Source: Irpex lacteus (Eukaryota > Basidiomycota > Agaricomycetes > Polyporales > Irpicaceae). From it: a stretch of DNA of 64,000 nt. A program made the translations under genes and the position numbers. The DNA is taken from contig MQVO02000003.1 in NCBI GenBank assembly GCA_001986395.2, forward strand, positions 1,178,001-1,242,000. The letters are read 5' to 3'. Under the pieces are notes generated by a model that was not told the DNA's origin, ran no database searches, and saw only the letters and a program-made list of their open reading frames with translations. Numbering within the stretch: the first letter of the stretch is position 1; every line of letters begins with the position of its first letter. Positions 23,610 through 35,164 of the stretch are shown one piece after another.

Positions 23610-23981
23610 GGTAGTTTGGGTGTGAGTTGAGTGCTGCTATTCGTGGCGTGGATGATCACCTCGGTTACGCTGAACGGTATTCGGGGTCGCCCGACCGCCC
23701 GCTCGTAGCCAGTTGGGAGCTTCGACCTATCTCTGTCCTCTACAGCTTCTACTAGTCTGCTTTACTGAGTGTACTTGACTTTCTGGGGTGTAAATCTCGA
23801 CTTGTGACTGGCTTACATGACTCCGATCTACGTCCATCGTTATGGCCACTCGAACGACCAATCATTGCCGCGGATGGGGTTAAGAGCAGGTCGATGAATA
23901 CCCCAAGCGCATGCGGCATAACCTCTTAGCACGCAAGCTAGCAGGACTCACTTTTGTCTCTTGCCTTCTTGTCGTCGACCC
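23610..23981. promoter_or_regulatory. divergent promoter, membrane protein / AONS-like gene
   Basis: 372 bases between two divergent starts. No named binding site recognised. Confidence 0.4.
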
Positions 23982-25426
23982 ATGTCTCAGTCATCGCTGG
24001 AAAAGAAACTGACCGCTGCCCTCCACTCTCGCGAAGACCGCCTCATCCGTCGACGACTCTCAGATCCAGATGCCGATGCTGGCCTCGTAGACTTCCACAC
24101 AAATGACTACCTCTCCCTCTCCTCCTCGCCCGACCTCCGCGCACGCTTCCTCAAAAAACTACAAAATGCACCCGACATCCTCGGCTCGGGAGGGAGCAGA
24201 CTCCTGGTGAACGGACATGCCCACAGCAACTTGGAGAGCCGTCTCGCACAGTTCTTCAACTCACCCACGGCACTGCTCTTCAACTCCGGATTGGACGCGA
24301 ATGTTGGGTTCTTCTCGTGTGTGCCTCAGCCTGGAGACGTCATCGTCTGCGACGAGTACATCCACGCCTCTGTGCACGACGGCATCCGAGCTTCGCGCGT
24401 CCGAGATGCACAATTTTCGTTCGAGCATAACGACCTGACTGCTCTGGGGGACGTCCTCTTGCGATTGATCAACAGTCGATCTGGATTGAGGAGCGGGGAG
24501 AACAGCGTGTTCGTCGCTGTAGAGAGTTTGTACAGTATGGATGGGACGATTGCTCCGCTAACGCAGATCGTGGAGATGCTGGAGACTTTGTTCCCGAATG
24601 GTAATGGGTATCTGGTTGTCGATGAGGCTCATGCGACTGGGATTTATGGACCGCAAGGAAAGGGGCTTGTATCATTGCTGGGGCTGGAGAGGAGGGTGCT
24701 TGCGAGGTTACATACTTTTGGGAAAGCTTTGGCAGGATCTGGGGGTGCGTCTTCTGAAGTCACAAGTTGATTTATGGTACTGATACTCAATATTGTAGCG
24801 GTGATCCTCACAAGCGAGTTGATACGAGACTATCTGCTCAACTACGCCAGATCCTTGATCTATACAACGGCTTTGAGCTACGCGCAGATCATCTCAGTAG
24901 ATTGCTCCTTTGATCTCCTAGAAGACGGGACAGCGAAGAGAGTACGTCGTATTCTTCTCCAAATGATTACACGTCCTGACATTCTACCCAGCTCTCTTCA
25001 CACCTACTAAAAACGAGTGCACATTTCACCAGCACCCTGCGCACCCTCATCAAAACACACCAGATCCCGCCACATCTACTCTCCTTCCCGCCTCACCTCG
25101 CCGACGCACCCCCTGACGACCCCTCACCCCTGCTCACACCCATCTTCGCCCACCTCGCGACACCCATCATCCCAGTGATGACCTCCCGACCTCGTCCACT
25201 TTCAGCGTATCTCCGGAAACTGGGCATGAACGCTCGACCGATAACGTGGCCGACGGTCCCGAAAGGCCGGGACAGGATCCGAGTGTGTCTGCATGCGAGC
25301 AACTCGAGGGAGGAGGCTGAGAGGTTGGCTGTGGCGATGGTTGATTGGGCCAGGGAGCAGATGAGGGATGAAGAAAGCAAAGGGGAAACTCAAGGGCGTG
25401 TGTTGGCGATACAGCCCAAGTTGTAG
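23982..25426 (+). CDS. BIOF: 8-amino-7-oxononanoate synthase-like alpha-oxoamine synthase
   Basis: This is a PLP enzyme of the alpha-oxoamine synthase family. BioF condenses pimeloyl thioester with alanine, the first ring-forming step in biotin synthesis. Three exons start at ATG 23982 (MSQSSLEKKLTAALHSREDR). Motifs include FHTNDYLSLSSSPDLRARF, LGSGGSRLLVNGHAHSNLE, LLFNSGLDANVGFFSCVP, DEYIHASVHDG, YLVVDEAHATGIYGPQGKG and RLHTFGKALAGSG, where the Lys forms the Schiff base. The second and third exons read AVILTSELIRDYLLNYARSL and RDRIRVCLHASNSREEAERL. The C-terminus ends QPKL; PKL fits the peroxisomal PTS1 consensus and fungal BioF is known to be peroxisomal. Length is normal at about 445 residues. 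Serine palmitoyltransferase and ALA synthase are less likely given the motifs. Confidence 0.88.
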
Positions 25427-25475
25427 GCTTAGCGAGTGCGTAAATGAAAGGGAGCCTGTACTGAGAAGTGAAGAC

Positions 25476-26192
25476 TCAATCTTGTAATGCCTCGATCTCT
25501 TGTGTGCTCGATTTCAGGAATTCATCGTAAGAGTCGTGATACGATGCTGCAACAAAATACGACCATTAGTTCGTCTGCAAGGTAAACGTATGAGCAGAGC
25601 TGACTTGATCGTTTCGCTTTCGCTCTGTAACGCGCCACTACAGTTCTATTATGTGTGATAGCAGCCATTTGAGCCTGTTTGATTGTCCCTATTGATCTGT
25701 ACGGTCGGTTGTGGTCTCGAAAGGTAGCTAGATGTATTGCTTACCAGATAGATGCACGACGTTGGGAATATACCTTCGACCTTCGACATTCGTCATCAAT
25801 GTAACACCAGCCCAGGCAATAGGGTGTTGGTCCCGTGCCACGCGAATAATGCATACGTTAGTCGTCGGTGAATAATATTTGACTGCGCAGACCCAGCGTC
25901 AGCTTTTTCGAAATAATCTCAGTGCAATGAGAAGAACACGTACTGGTCAAGGAAGAGCTGATGGAACCCCAGCCTGCATCACCAAAGTTTGTGATGACGC
26001 TCTGTTTGAGAGCGGACCATATGTGTTTGCTAGTGATTTCGGACTCGGTATTGGAAGACGTGTCTAGGACTGTCGAAGTGGAGGTAGGGCATGGTAGAAG
26101 CTCGACAAGCAGCCAACGATTCTAGTGCACGTGTGAGAAACGTAGTTGTAAGACATGACTCTGTGCAAATTAATCACCTTGAACCTGACCAT
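25476..26192 (-). CDS. POP5: RNase P/MRP protein subunit Pop5
   Basis: Pop5 is a protein subunit of RNase P and RNase MRP, which process pre-tRNA and pre-rRNA. The first exon has only five codons (MVRFK, 26192-26178). After a 56-base intron, exon 2 starts at 26121 with NRWLLVELLPCPTSTST and continues KHIWSALKQSVITNFGDAGW. Exon 3 reads YYSPTTNVCIIRVARDQHPI and AWAGVTLMTNVEGRRYIPNV, then VVHLSG. Exon 4 reads TIKQAQMAAITHNRTVVARY, and the last exon SYHDSYDEFLKSSTQEIEAL. This is the Rpp14/Pop5 family across its full length, about 170 residues. No single open frame covers it, so it is easily missed. It converges on the AONS-like gene with 49 bases between stops. Confidence 0.88.
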
Positions 26193-26295
26193 GGTACGAA
26201 CTGGTCACAACGACTCCCTGCCAGTTGCCACTTTCTCGAAGTAAAGGTGCGCCACAAAGATAGATGTTGCTGAATTGGTACGAGCGCTTTAAATA

Positions 26296-26301
26296 CACGT
26301 G
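26296..26301. promoter_or_regulatory. CACGTG E-box
   Basis: A palindromic CACGTG lies 431 bases upstream of the VTC4 ATG and 104 upstream of POP5. In yeast, VTC genes belong to the Pho4 (CACGTG-binding) phosphate-starvation regulon. Function here is inference from the motif. Confidence 0.4.
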
Positions 26302-26496
26302 ATCGTAACTCATGGAGAGCCGTGATTTTCATTCGAGATGAAATGGCACGCTCCAGACTCTACCTGACGATCGCAAACACGCCAAGTAATTTCTCCAGGC
26401 AATGTTCGGAGGGATGCATGCATGGCAGCGCACGAAAAACTGGCGAAAAGTCGGATTTTCTGTGCAGCCAGTGTGCAGCCTGACACGAAAACTGCG

Positions 26497-26504
26497 TGAC
26501 GTCA
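26497..26504. promoter_or_regulatory. TGACGTCA CRE-type bZIP site
   Basis: A perfect eight-base CRE palindrome 228 bases upstream of the VTC4 ATG, in the same divergent promoter. A bZIP factor could bind it; no further support. Confidence 0.35.
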
Positions 26505-26731
26505 CACGTTTGTGTGACGGGACGACCAATTGGGGGACGCACGTTCGATGTGGGGACCTGTTTGGGAATGTGAGCAGGAACGAGCGTCTTGGTCTGATCG
26601 CTGCCTGTCATTCTGCATCCGTCAAGTCGACTTTAACCTCTCTGCACTAGTGCCTCTGAACTCGCCCTCTCAGACTTTTCTTTCTTCTCTCTCTTTCGTC
26701 TTCGATTCTCATCGTCGAGTGCTCGTTTACC

Positions 26732-29700
26732 ATGAAGTTCGGTCGCAAGATCTCGGTGAGCCGTCTTCTCTCACAAACGTGCGCACTGTATCTTCTCACC
26801 GTCCAAAACAGAACGACCTGTACAGCGAATGGCGCTCTTATTACCTTGATTACAACAAGCTGAAGCGCGAGCTCAAGGTACGTCATTCGCCTTTGCCTCT
26901 TTTCGGACTGGAGGTCGCTCGGAGTCGCACTGCACGCTCAGCCACAAGTTGTGGCCCCACCGACACCGAGCAAACCAACGGGGGAGTGTACCAGCTGTCG
27001 TTTCATACGTCAGGCCCGAAACAAACCGGACCGTCCCGATGACCGAGCCATAGCATTGAAACAAGCAATTAAACTGATAGTTTCTTGTACTTACAGTCTC
27101 GCACGACGGCGCACACATGGGACGCTAACGATGAACGCGAGTTTACCTCGTTGCTCGAGAAGGAGCTCGACAAGATCCATGACTTCCAAAAAGCAAAGGT
27201 ACCTTACTACCTGCCTCTTCCAGCATACAGCCTGTTGCTTATCTCTACATAGACCTCAGAACTCTCAAGTAGAATCAAGGAAGCAGAAAGGGCAGTCAAG
27301 AAGCTGGTCGTCGAGGAAGAACAGAACGAAGCCGGCGGGTCAGCCAGTGCGAACGGCAATGGCCACAGGCGAAATACCACGGACACCGAGGCGCAGCAGC
27401 GAGCGCATGGTATCGAGCAGGACGCAGGCTCGGACGACGATTCCGAAGATGAGCTCGATGACTCAGAAGATCTCCACTCAGTCGATGCCCTCGAGGACCG
27501 GTTCATGGCCCTGGAAGAGGAGGTAGCCACGCTTGTGGCGGATGTGCACGACCTTGCGCTGTATACCAAGCTTAATATCACCGGGTTCATGAAGATTCTC
27601 AAGGTGCGCAGTCTTAACGGAGTCTCATCGTCAGTTAACGTTGCTTAAATGGCTTTGTTAGAAACATGATGTATGTTATCAAACTTCAGTAGAAGCGTTT
27701 CACGGCTAACGGTACTACAGAAACAAACGGGTAGACCCCTAAAGCCAACCTTCGTCCAGGACTACCTAGAAAAGCGACCGTTTTATAAATACAACTGGGA
27801 CGGGCTGATTGTCAAGCTTTCGAAACTTTACGACTTGGTAAGAACGAGAGGTCACCCAGTACAGGGCGACTCGAGTGCCGGAGGGAGCCAGAGTGCGTTC
27901 GTCCGGCAGACCACGAAGTATTGGGTACGTGAATAAAGGTGTGCATTACAGCGATTGGTAGACTGATACTTGGGGCGATCATGAAAGGTTCATCCCGACA
28001 ATCTTGTTCACCTCAAGCTTGCCATTCTGAAACATCTTCCTGTGCTTGGTACGGTTTACAATTCAAATAGCTTTGACGCGAGATTGCTAACTTGCTCGAT
28101 GCAGTATTCAATCCGAATAAAGAGTTCGAACCTAAAGATGCCGCCATCACTTCCATCTATTTCGATAATGAAGATCTTGAACTGTACTTGGGCCGTTTGG
28201 AGAAGACCGAAGGGGCAGAGGCCGTCCGTCTTCGATGGTACGGTGATGTCGACACGAAGACTGTAAGCACCCCGAATTGTCTCCCCACATCGCTTAACCA
28301 ACTTGAATACTCGAACATAGATCTTCGTCGAGCGGAAGACTCACCGGGAAGACTGGACCGGAGAGAAATCCGTCAAGGCCCGTTTCCCAATCAAAGAGCA
28401 CCTCGTGAACGCGTTCCTCCGCGGCGAATACACCATGGACGATGAGTTCCAAGCTCTAGTCACCAAGGGCAAGAAATCCCAAGAAGAGGTAGACAGCATG
28501 ATCCAGCTGGCCAACGAAGTCCAATACTCCATCCTCACCAAGAAACTGCACCCCGTCATGCGTACGTTCTACAACCGCACGGCTTTCCAGCTCCCAGGCG
28601 ACGCCCGCGTGCGTATCTCGCTCGATACCGAACTGACGATGGTGAGGGAGGACAATTGGGATGGAGTGACGCGGGCTGGGGATAACTGGCGGAGAACGGA
28701 CATTGGGGTCGATTATCCGTTTGAGCAGTTGCCACCTGGGGACAAGGAGTTGTTCAAGTATGGGGTGTTGGAGGTTAAGCTGCAGACGCAGTATGGACAG
28801 GAGCCGCCCCAGTGGGTTACGGACCTTGTGTCGTCGCATTTGGTCGAGGCTGTCCCGAAGGTGAGTACTTTTCCGAAGTAGACTGAGGATCTGACTGGCT
28901 GATTGTGTGCGGATATCTCTGTAGTTCAGTAAATTTATTCACGGATGCGCGACGCTGCTCCCCGAGCGCGTTGACCTTGTGCCATTCTGGCTCCCCCAGA
29001 GTATGTGATATCCTGTTACATTGCATCACGCTGCTGACCTCGTCTGTAAAATAGTGGACGTCGATATCCTCAAGCCCGACACTGGTGCACTCCAGATTGA
29101 GCGACCCACGCATTCACACACTCCGACTTCCAGAGGTAGCAATTCTGATAGGCAAGAGTCCTCTGGTATACTAACACCTGAAGACTCACGTCAACCTTAT
29201 GCTGAGCCTGTTTCTGAGGGCGAAGAAGACGAGGAGATGGACCTGGCTCCTGGTGCGTTATTTTATTGTTCTACAGCGACACGATGTCATTGCTCACATT
29301 CAAACATATCTCTCTAGCTAAGAATGAAAGTGCTCGAACGGGTCTCAATGACGCAGACGTCGCCGCTGCCATTGCCTTCCGTGAGAAGGCCCTCAAGGAA
29401 CGCGCACACCAGAGTTTCAGCAAGTCGGCCCCGACGGGCGGCATTGCGGTACCAGATGCTGTGGCAGAGGAAGCGCACGACCATGATCACGGGGATGACG
29501 AAGCTGAAGTCGACGAGCGCACACCGTTCCTCCGAGGGCGCAGGCAGTCGAAGGCCGATGTGGACGGACGACTGCGTAACTTGTCGATCGACCCGCTCAA
29601 GCCGTCCTCTGCGTTTGACGAGACACTTAGAGATCGGCTAAGAGAGGACGTGAAGAGGAAGAGGGCGCAGCTCGATGCGATTGAGGACGATGACGAGAAT

Positions 29701-30240
29701 GAGGAGCAGGTTGGTCCGTCTGCGAGGGCGACGAGGGACGCGGAGAGGCTGTTGGAGAGGAACTTCCGTGCGCCTATTGGTAAGAAGATTGCTGTGCCTG
29801 TGCGGATTGAGCCCAAGGTGTATTTCGCCACTGAGCGTACGTTCTTGGTGAGTAATTCCATACACTCGTCCATACTACGCACCTCATCAGTATCACCACC
29901 GCCCCCCGCCACGAATCCCCTGACTAACTTCTGCACATCTCTGTTCTAATCACAGAAATGGCTGAACTTCGCCATCTACATCGGCACGATCGCCACGACG
30001 CTGCTCAACTTCATACCTCCAGAGGACACCGTCGGGATCATCAGCGCGGGGCTGTTCACCTTCGCGGCGCTCGCGTCAATCGCATACTCTGCGATCATCT
30101 TTGTCTATCGGGCGTACAGCATCCGGCATCGTCACGCGGAGGGGATGTATTACGATAAATACGGTCCGACGGTGTTGGCGTTCATATTGCTCGGAGCAAT
30201 ATTGACGAATGTCGGATTGAGGTTGAGGGAGATCGCTTAG
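26732..30240 (+). CDS. VTC4: vacuolar transporter chaperone subunit Vtc4 (SPX + polyphosphate polymerase + membrane domain)
   Basis: Vtc4 is the catalytic subunit of the VTC complex, which makes polyphosphate from ATP and threads it into the vacuole. Exon 1 (26732-26755) encodes MKFGRKIS, then [20 protein letters not shown]; this SPX domain senses inositol pyrophosphates. The tunnel domain includes [63 protein letters not shown] and [18 protein letters not shown]. The basic RLRW and ERK residues and the Glu of LEVKL match the catalytic tunnel. An acidic linker follows. The C-terminus has three membrane helices ([59 protein letters not shown]). Product about 790 residues. The EKTEGAEA segment favours Vtc4 over Vtc2/3. 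Confidence 0.93.
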
Positions 30241-30775
30241 GAGACGGGTTGTGCGAGCGAAAGGGGTATTATGAGATGGGAGTGGTGAGGGTTTAGTGGA
30301 GAGGACTGCTAGTGCATAGGGGAAACCTTAACAGGACATGCTTGTTCCGATCGGGGGCTGTTCTCGAGGAGAGCCTTTGGGCGGTGTGGGAGGGATGAAC
30401 TGCCGGCGAACAGAGAACAAGGTGGCGTACGAGAGATATCATGATCTACGATGGACTTTACGAAGCTATATACTCACATCTTATGCGCTTGTTCCACTTC
30501 TTGTATTTTCTTCTACAACAATTTCATAGCAATAATGCTCGGTTTATCATCTTTATTGCTGTGCCATTTGCAGATCATTGCTAAGGAAAAAGATGAACGT
30601 AGGGCATTCCCTACGCACAGATCCCACAGATCTCTGTCACGGTGGGTGAGCAGCTGGCCATCGGCTTTGTCCGATATCCCTTTTAGGCAGTCAGAACAGT
30701 CTCACGCGCGCATAAGCGCTCACGTCACTACTCTCCCGCAACACTCGAAGGTCGCCGAGTTCCGACCTACGCACG
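30241..30775. other. intergenic, VTC4 3' side and COA6 promoter
   Basis: 535 bases between two plus-strand genes. A short stretch at 30540-30600 is AT-rich. No gene recognised. Confidence 0.4.
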
Positions 30776-31165
30776 ATGTGGTGGTTCAGCAGCAGCAAAA
30801 CGGAGACTCCAGACCCAGTGTCCCGCCAAGACCGACAGAAATGCTGGGACAGCAGAGACGCATACTTTGCGTGTCTAGACGGCGCGGGAGTTGTCAAGGC
30901 GGGTGACGAAGGCTCTGCGTGTGCAGGTCCGAAGGCGCAGTACGAGAAGAACTGTGCAAAAAGCTGGGTACGTGCTCACCTCATTGTTCGTGATAGCCTT
31001 CGGCGTTGATAGTCCTGTCCATCGTCCTCTGTTGCCGTGTTCCCGAACCCTTGCCCGTGCTAGGTGGAGTACTTTAACAAGCGGCGGGTGCTCGCTGAAC
31101 GGCAAAAGGGTGTTCTCGAGCAAAGTCGAAATCAACAAGTCCAGGCGCAGCAGACTAGACGGTAG
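30776..31165 (+). CDS. COA6: cytochrome c oxidase assembly factor 6 (Coa6), twin-Cys protein
   Basis: Coa6 helps load copper onto Cox2 in the mitochondrial intermembrane space. Two exons, 30776-30967 and 31064-31165, give 97 residues. The N-terminus is MWWFSSSKTETPDPVSRQDR. The first Cys pair is CWDSRDAYFAC (CX9C) and the second is CAGPKAQYEKNC (CX10C), the arrangement typical of Coa6. The conserved tail after the intron is VEYFNKRRVLAERQKGVLEQ. Such proteins enter by the Mia40 disulfide relay and lack a presequence, as here. Position and spacing fit the family closely. The intron is 96 bases, longer than most in the window. Confidence 0.92.
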
Positions 31166-32490
31166 TAGTTGATTGTCGTCGTTGCAGACACAGTGAACGA
31201 TGCCCGTACTTGAGTCATCTCCTCTTTTCCCTTCCGGATAGACGACAACGGCATTTTCAACTTTCTGGAAATATCTTTGCGATCTTGGGAGTTGCTGTAT
31301 AACCGTGGTGTCCTAGTGACTGAGTATGGTAACCTCTGGTTATATCCTTGTTCCTGAAATCCTGATACACCTAGGCGCAGCCAGACAGGTGTTCCATACC
31401 AATATACAGTGAGTATATTCTTAGCATTGGTCGTGACCCAGGTACGTGTGAACGCTCGAGCTCCAAGTCGCCGTTAGGCTGATAAATTGACACGTCGTCC
31501 GTTGCCCGCAGAAGCCTATTTAGAGTGCTCTTCTAATGAGCTTGATGTTTGGACAATGAAGAGAAACTCGTATGGAGTGTCTACGAACAGCATTACATAA
31601 CGTCAGAAGATGATGCACGAGATTCGTACTCAGAACTGTCAATCCTACGCAGACATTGCAACTTGGAGGCACATGGCCCTCCGTCATACGGGCAAGGGGA
31701 CAGCTCGTATATTGGCAACATGATATGATGATGGTCTGCCCAGTGCCGGCTGACGTGCCGTAGTTGTAATTTCTAATATTCACACAAGTACCGTGACCTA
31801 CAGCACTACTTATTCACTGTTGTACTCGGGTACAAGGCCTAGGGCGGAGTCCGGGGAAGGTGTTCGGTGGAGATTCTCAAGCACCCTAACGGTCCATAAG
31901 TGCTCTTCTCCGAGGCACAACCGTCTGAATTGCTTCTGAATTGCCATCTCTTCTGGATACACTTCCCGTCCAGCCGGCACAGGCACGGGGAAGCACTCTG
32001 CGTCATACGCCTTACTGACCGCACAATCTCTGGCCACTGCTCACGCTGTCCTCCGACGCCCCAAAGCTGTCGTGATAGGAGGCAATTGACGTCCAACAGG
32101 TTGAGGTTGCGAAATGTCGATCACCGAGCTTAGATAGGTGTGTAACATGTACGAGTGCGATGTATCTGGCACACATGGCTGACTATTTGGATTGATAGCT
32201 GATGACCCGGTGATTCCGAACGCCATCAGAGCACATCAGTTCTACTGCCACCCACGCGGTTGCAGTGTAAACCATCTCCTACCTGGGGATAATCACGGCG
32301 TCTACAGAACAGCACCGCCTGGGAATACCTCCCGTATCGGAATGCTGGCCTGATGCCATCTTCGCCCGTGTCCACACAGAAGCTCGAATAGACTCCAGAT
32401 CACAATCCCTCCGCAGGCCATAGATATAAGGACCCCTCTGTCAGAGCCATCACCCTCCCTGACAGCCCTTGCCTCAGAGTCCCAGACGCC
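31166..32490. other. intergenic region with one possible minus-strand gene
   Basis: About 1.3 kb between COA6 and the Ser-rich gene. Apart from the candidate at 31810-32226, I see no convincing gene, RNA or repeat. Confidence 0.35.
31810..32226 (-). CDS. possible small gene, unknown, exon structure unresolved
   Basis: A minus-strand open stretch at 32037-31810 reads VSKAYDAECFPVPVPAGREV, then YPEEMAIQKQFRRLCLGEEH and LWTVRVLENLHRTPSPDSAL, ending EYNSE. The composition looks like real protein rather than noise. An upstream ATG at 32226 opens MAFGITGSSAINPNSQPCVP. I could not join the two with a convincing intron, and no family was recognised. It may equally be a decayed gene. Confidence 0.25.
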
Positions 32491-33358
32491 ATGTACTCAT
32501 ACGCAGACCAGGTCCCATCGCCGAGTCCTTCTTTCTCTTCCATCTCAAAGGACCCCCGACGCATCACAGATACTGAACTCGACAGCGTCTTCATGGCCCA
32601 GCACGAACACACCCTGCGTGCTAGGAATCTCCCCCGCCCACCTTCAACGTTCACTTCAGCGCCTTCTTCTCCTGCCTCTGCATCCTTCTGGGCATCCCCA
32701 GAGCCTCGGAGGCCTTTCAGGAGACTACCTGAACCACCGAAACCGAAGATGAGGAGGCTACCCGAGCCTCCGATGTCGTCACCCAGCAGTATAACTAGCT
32801 TCGCATCGACGAGCAGCTCCGTGAACTCCAACGCTTCTGCCAGTAGCAGCTCAAGCAGCAGCTCGACGAGCACAGAGACATCATACTTGACATTTGACGA
32901 GTGAGCTGTCCCATTTATTTACCTGCATGGCAAGATAGCTGACCTATACTTTCAGCGATACTGACTCGGATTCAGACGAACTGAGCGAGCTCTCAGACTC
33001 TACATGGAACTTCGTCGAGTTCCAAGGGAAAGCATTCCCCCTTCCTCGCACATCGTCACTTCTCTCTAAACCAAGCGGATCCCCTCGACGCCTTTCACAC
33101 TCGCATTCGCAATTACACGGCGCCCGATCACTTCCCAGATCCGCGGTATCTCGCTCACGGTCCAGAGGGGCCTCCTCCCACTCGCACTCGCATTCACACT
33201 CGCCGTCGCCATTACAACAGCAGTCTCAGATTCTCCGTGAAATAAGCGCGAAGGAGTTGGAACCCATCGGACCTGTGATGGAGCCTGCGATCTTTGCGGA
33301 CGACGGAGCGCAGGGGGATTGGAGGGAACTGGTTGATGACTTCTTCATGCGAGAATGA
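32491..33358 (+). CDS. Ser/Pro-rich protein, unknown function
   Basis: Two exons: 32491 to about 32900 (MYSYADQVPSPSPSFSSISK), then an intron ending near 32955, then DTDSDSDELSELSDSTWNFV. The product is about 270 residues. It contains a repeat of RRLPEPPKPKM and RRLPEPPM, a long serine run, and a His-Ser alternation (HSHSHSHSHSPSP). The end reads ISAKELEPIGPVMEPAIFAD, then DWRELVDDFFMRE. The final aromatic-acidic segment looks like a short conserved motif. There is no signal peptide, helix or enzyme motif. The frame across the intron (GA/C completing Asp) is clean. Confidence 0.65.
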
Positions 33359-34285
33359 GCGTCTCGCTCACTCGCACTGCACTCGTACTACGGCTCCTCC
33401 CTCACCCGCATTCGAGGGACAATCACCACCTCATACTTGAGTGCAATGTGCACCTCCGAGCAAGCGCGGCTTTGATCCCGTCGGGCGGTGGGCGGTTTGG
33501 TCAGAGGTGCTATGGTTTCGCAGGTGTTTCACGCACGCCGACTGGACTTTTTCTTCTTGGTAATGGAGAGGGACGTGGGCTGCAGATCAGACACGTTTTG
33601 CTTTGACTCTGCGTGATGCAGAGTCCCTCCCAGTGGTCTTGCACATCACGGATATATCGGTCTTCCATCCCTCTCGCACATCCTTCGCATCGATAATGAT
33701 CTGTAACGTGGCTTCTTGTACACTCTCTCGTACTATTCGTACCCTGTTGAATTACTAGTACATATATCCTCGGACGCTTGGTGTTCCGATTGTCCTACTT
33801 ACGTGTATATCACCTACATAATACTCTTCCTAACGAACTACGGAAATTCCATGAATCCTGATGGATACTTATGCCCGAAATCCCTCATGAGGACCCTTGC
33901 GATTGCTGAAATTGGCCGGGCTGGAGTTTGATCGTGCGTGCGGTAGCTACGAGCGAATATCGGGTGGTGATATCTAGAAATCCGTATGCATATGATAGCA
34001 TGCGGGCCTCTCAAACTCAACTGAGACGGCTGACTTGATCTCTGTCAATGTTATAATTGCCTGTCATGCTGTCATTGGCTCGTGTATACGAGAGCCATCC
34101 AATACAGCGAGCTCTTTCCATCAGCTTGCACATTGACCGTGGGTAGCCTACTATCACGTTCGCATTCGCTATCCATACAATCCCTGGAACCCTAGTACGC
34201 CGAGCTGATGTGCTGCCAAGTATGACTACCCTGTACATATGGATACCTGAAATTGGGTAATGCCAGTTACGCAGTGGATACCAAC
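33359..34285. other. intergenic region left of the retrotransposon
   Basis: About 930 bases between the Ser-rich gene and the left target-site duplication. Short ORFs only; nothing recognised. Confidence 0.45.
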
Positions 34286-34301
34286 AGAAAGGATCATCTT
34301 C
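34286..34301. repeat. left target-site duplication of the LINE
   Basis: AGAAAGGATCATCTTC, identical to 45261-45276. The bases on either side differ between copies, so the repeat is exactly 16 bases. Confidence 0.92.
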
Positions 34302-35164
34302 GGAGCACAGAGGGAGGAACCACCACCATCGAAATGCTGAGCATAAGCTACAGCCGGGAATACCACCCAAGGACAGACCTCTGGAACACCACCAAGCCTG
34401 TCGTCTCGTACAGAGACAGGCGCACAGCGCCAAGGTTCCTCCCACGGTCGCGTTTCCATACGCGGCCGTCGTTACACGAGGCTCTGCCACGTAACACTCT
34501 CGCCGCCTCGCTCCGAGACACCCCACCCCCTCCACCCCTCTGTGACACCCTGCCGAGACGAGTACAACAACCAGCTGTAACTACTAGCGTAGACTATGCC
34601 TGGAATGTACTCGCAATAAACGGTTTATGGAAGTCGTCAACGGGCGCTTACACATGGAAAACCGCGAGCGCGAAAGCCTGCTCGCAGCGAGCCCCCCTTC
34701 CGTCAAAACACTCTCAGAAGTATAACTCACCGTCTGAAGCTACATCGACTGAACCTGAGTAATACTGAGCCGCAGGAGAAGCTCTCCCTATACGGGAAAC
34801 AGCCTCCTGCCGGACAACGAGTCATAAGCGCGAAAGCCCTAAGCGCTCAAACGACCGCCATCATGACGCAATCCCGACGCTTTCCAAATCAAGAAAGACT
34901 CTGTCTCAATACGCCCTGGAGCTCTCCTAGCCTGCACACCCCCCCTCCCTGAGGACCAGGGTGGTAAACCCTGCATACAAGACGTCTAGAATTTCTGAGC
35001 TCACAATTACGTAGACAGAGCCTCGGGCCTAGCCGTAGTACCCTACTAGAATAACGTAAACTGCGATATGAACGCAAGTCCGTTTGCCCCCGCTCTACCA
35101 TAAAAACCCCCATGGCGGCGACCGGACCCCCCAGCTCACAACAGACATAGGAACACTAGCCAGC
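34302..35164 (+). other. LINE 5' untranslated region
   Basis: About 860 bases inside the element, before the first extra ORF. One open frame crosses the element border (34253-34762) and is therefore likely fortuitous. The sequence would hold the internal promoter of the element. Confidence 0.5.

Larger units (their letters stand above)
26193..26731. promoter_or_regulatory. divergent POP5/VTC4 promoter region
   Basis: 539 bases between divergent starts. It contains a CACGTG at 26296-26301 and a perfect TGACGTCA at 26497-26504, both described separately. A CT-rich tract (26660-26720) runs up to the VTC4 ATG. Confidence 0.5.

Noticed and set aside
34253..34762. 169-codon open frame at the left edge of the LINE
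   Set aside because: It starts outside the element and crosses the target-site duplication, so it cannot be an element gene; no host homology was seen.
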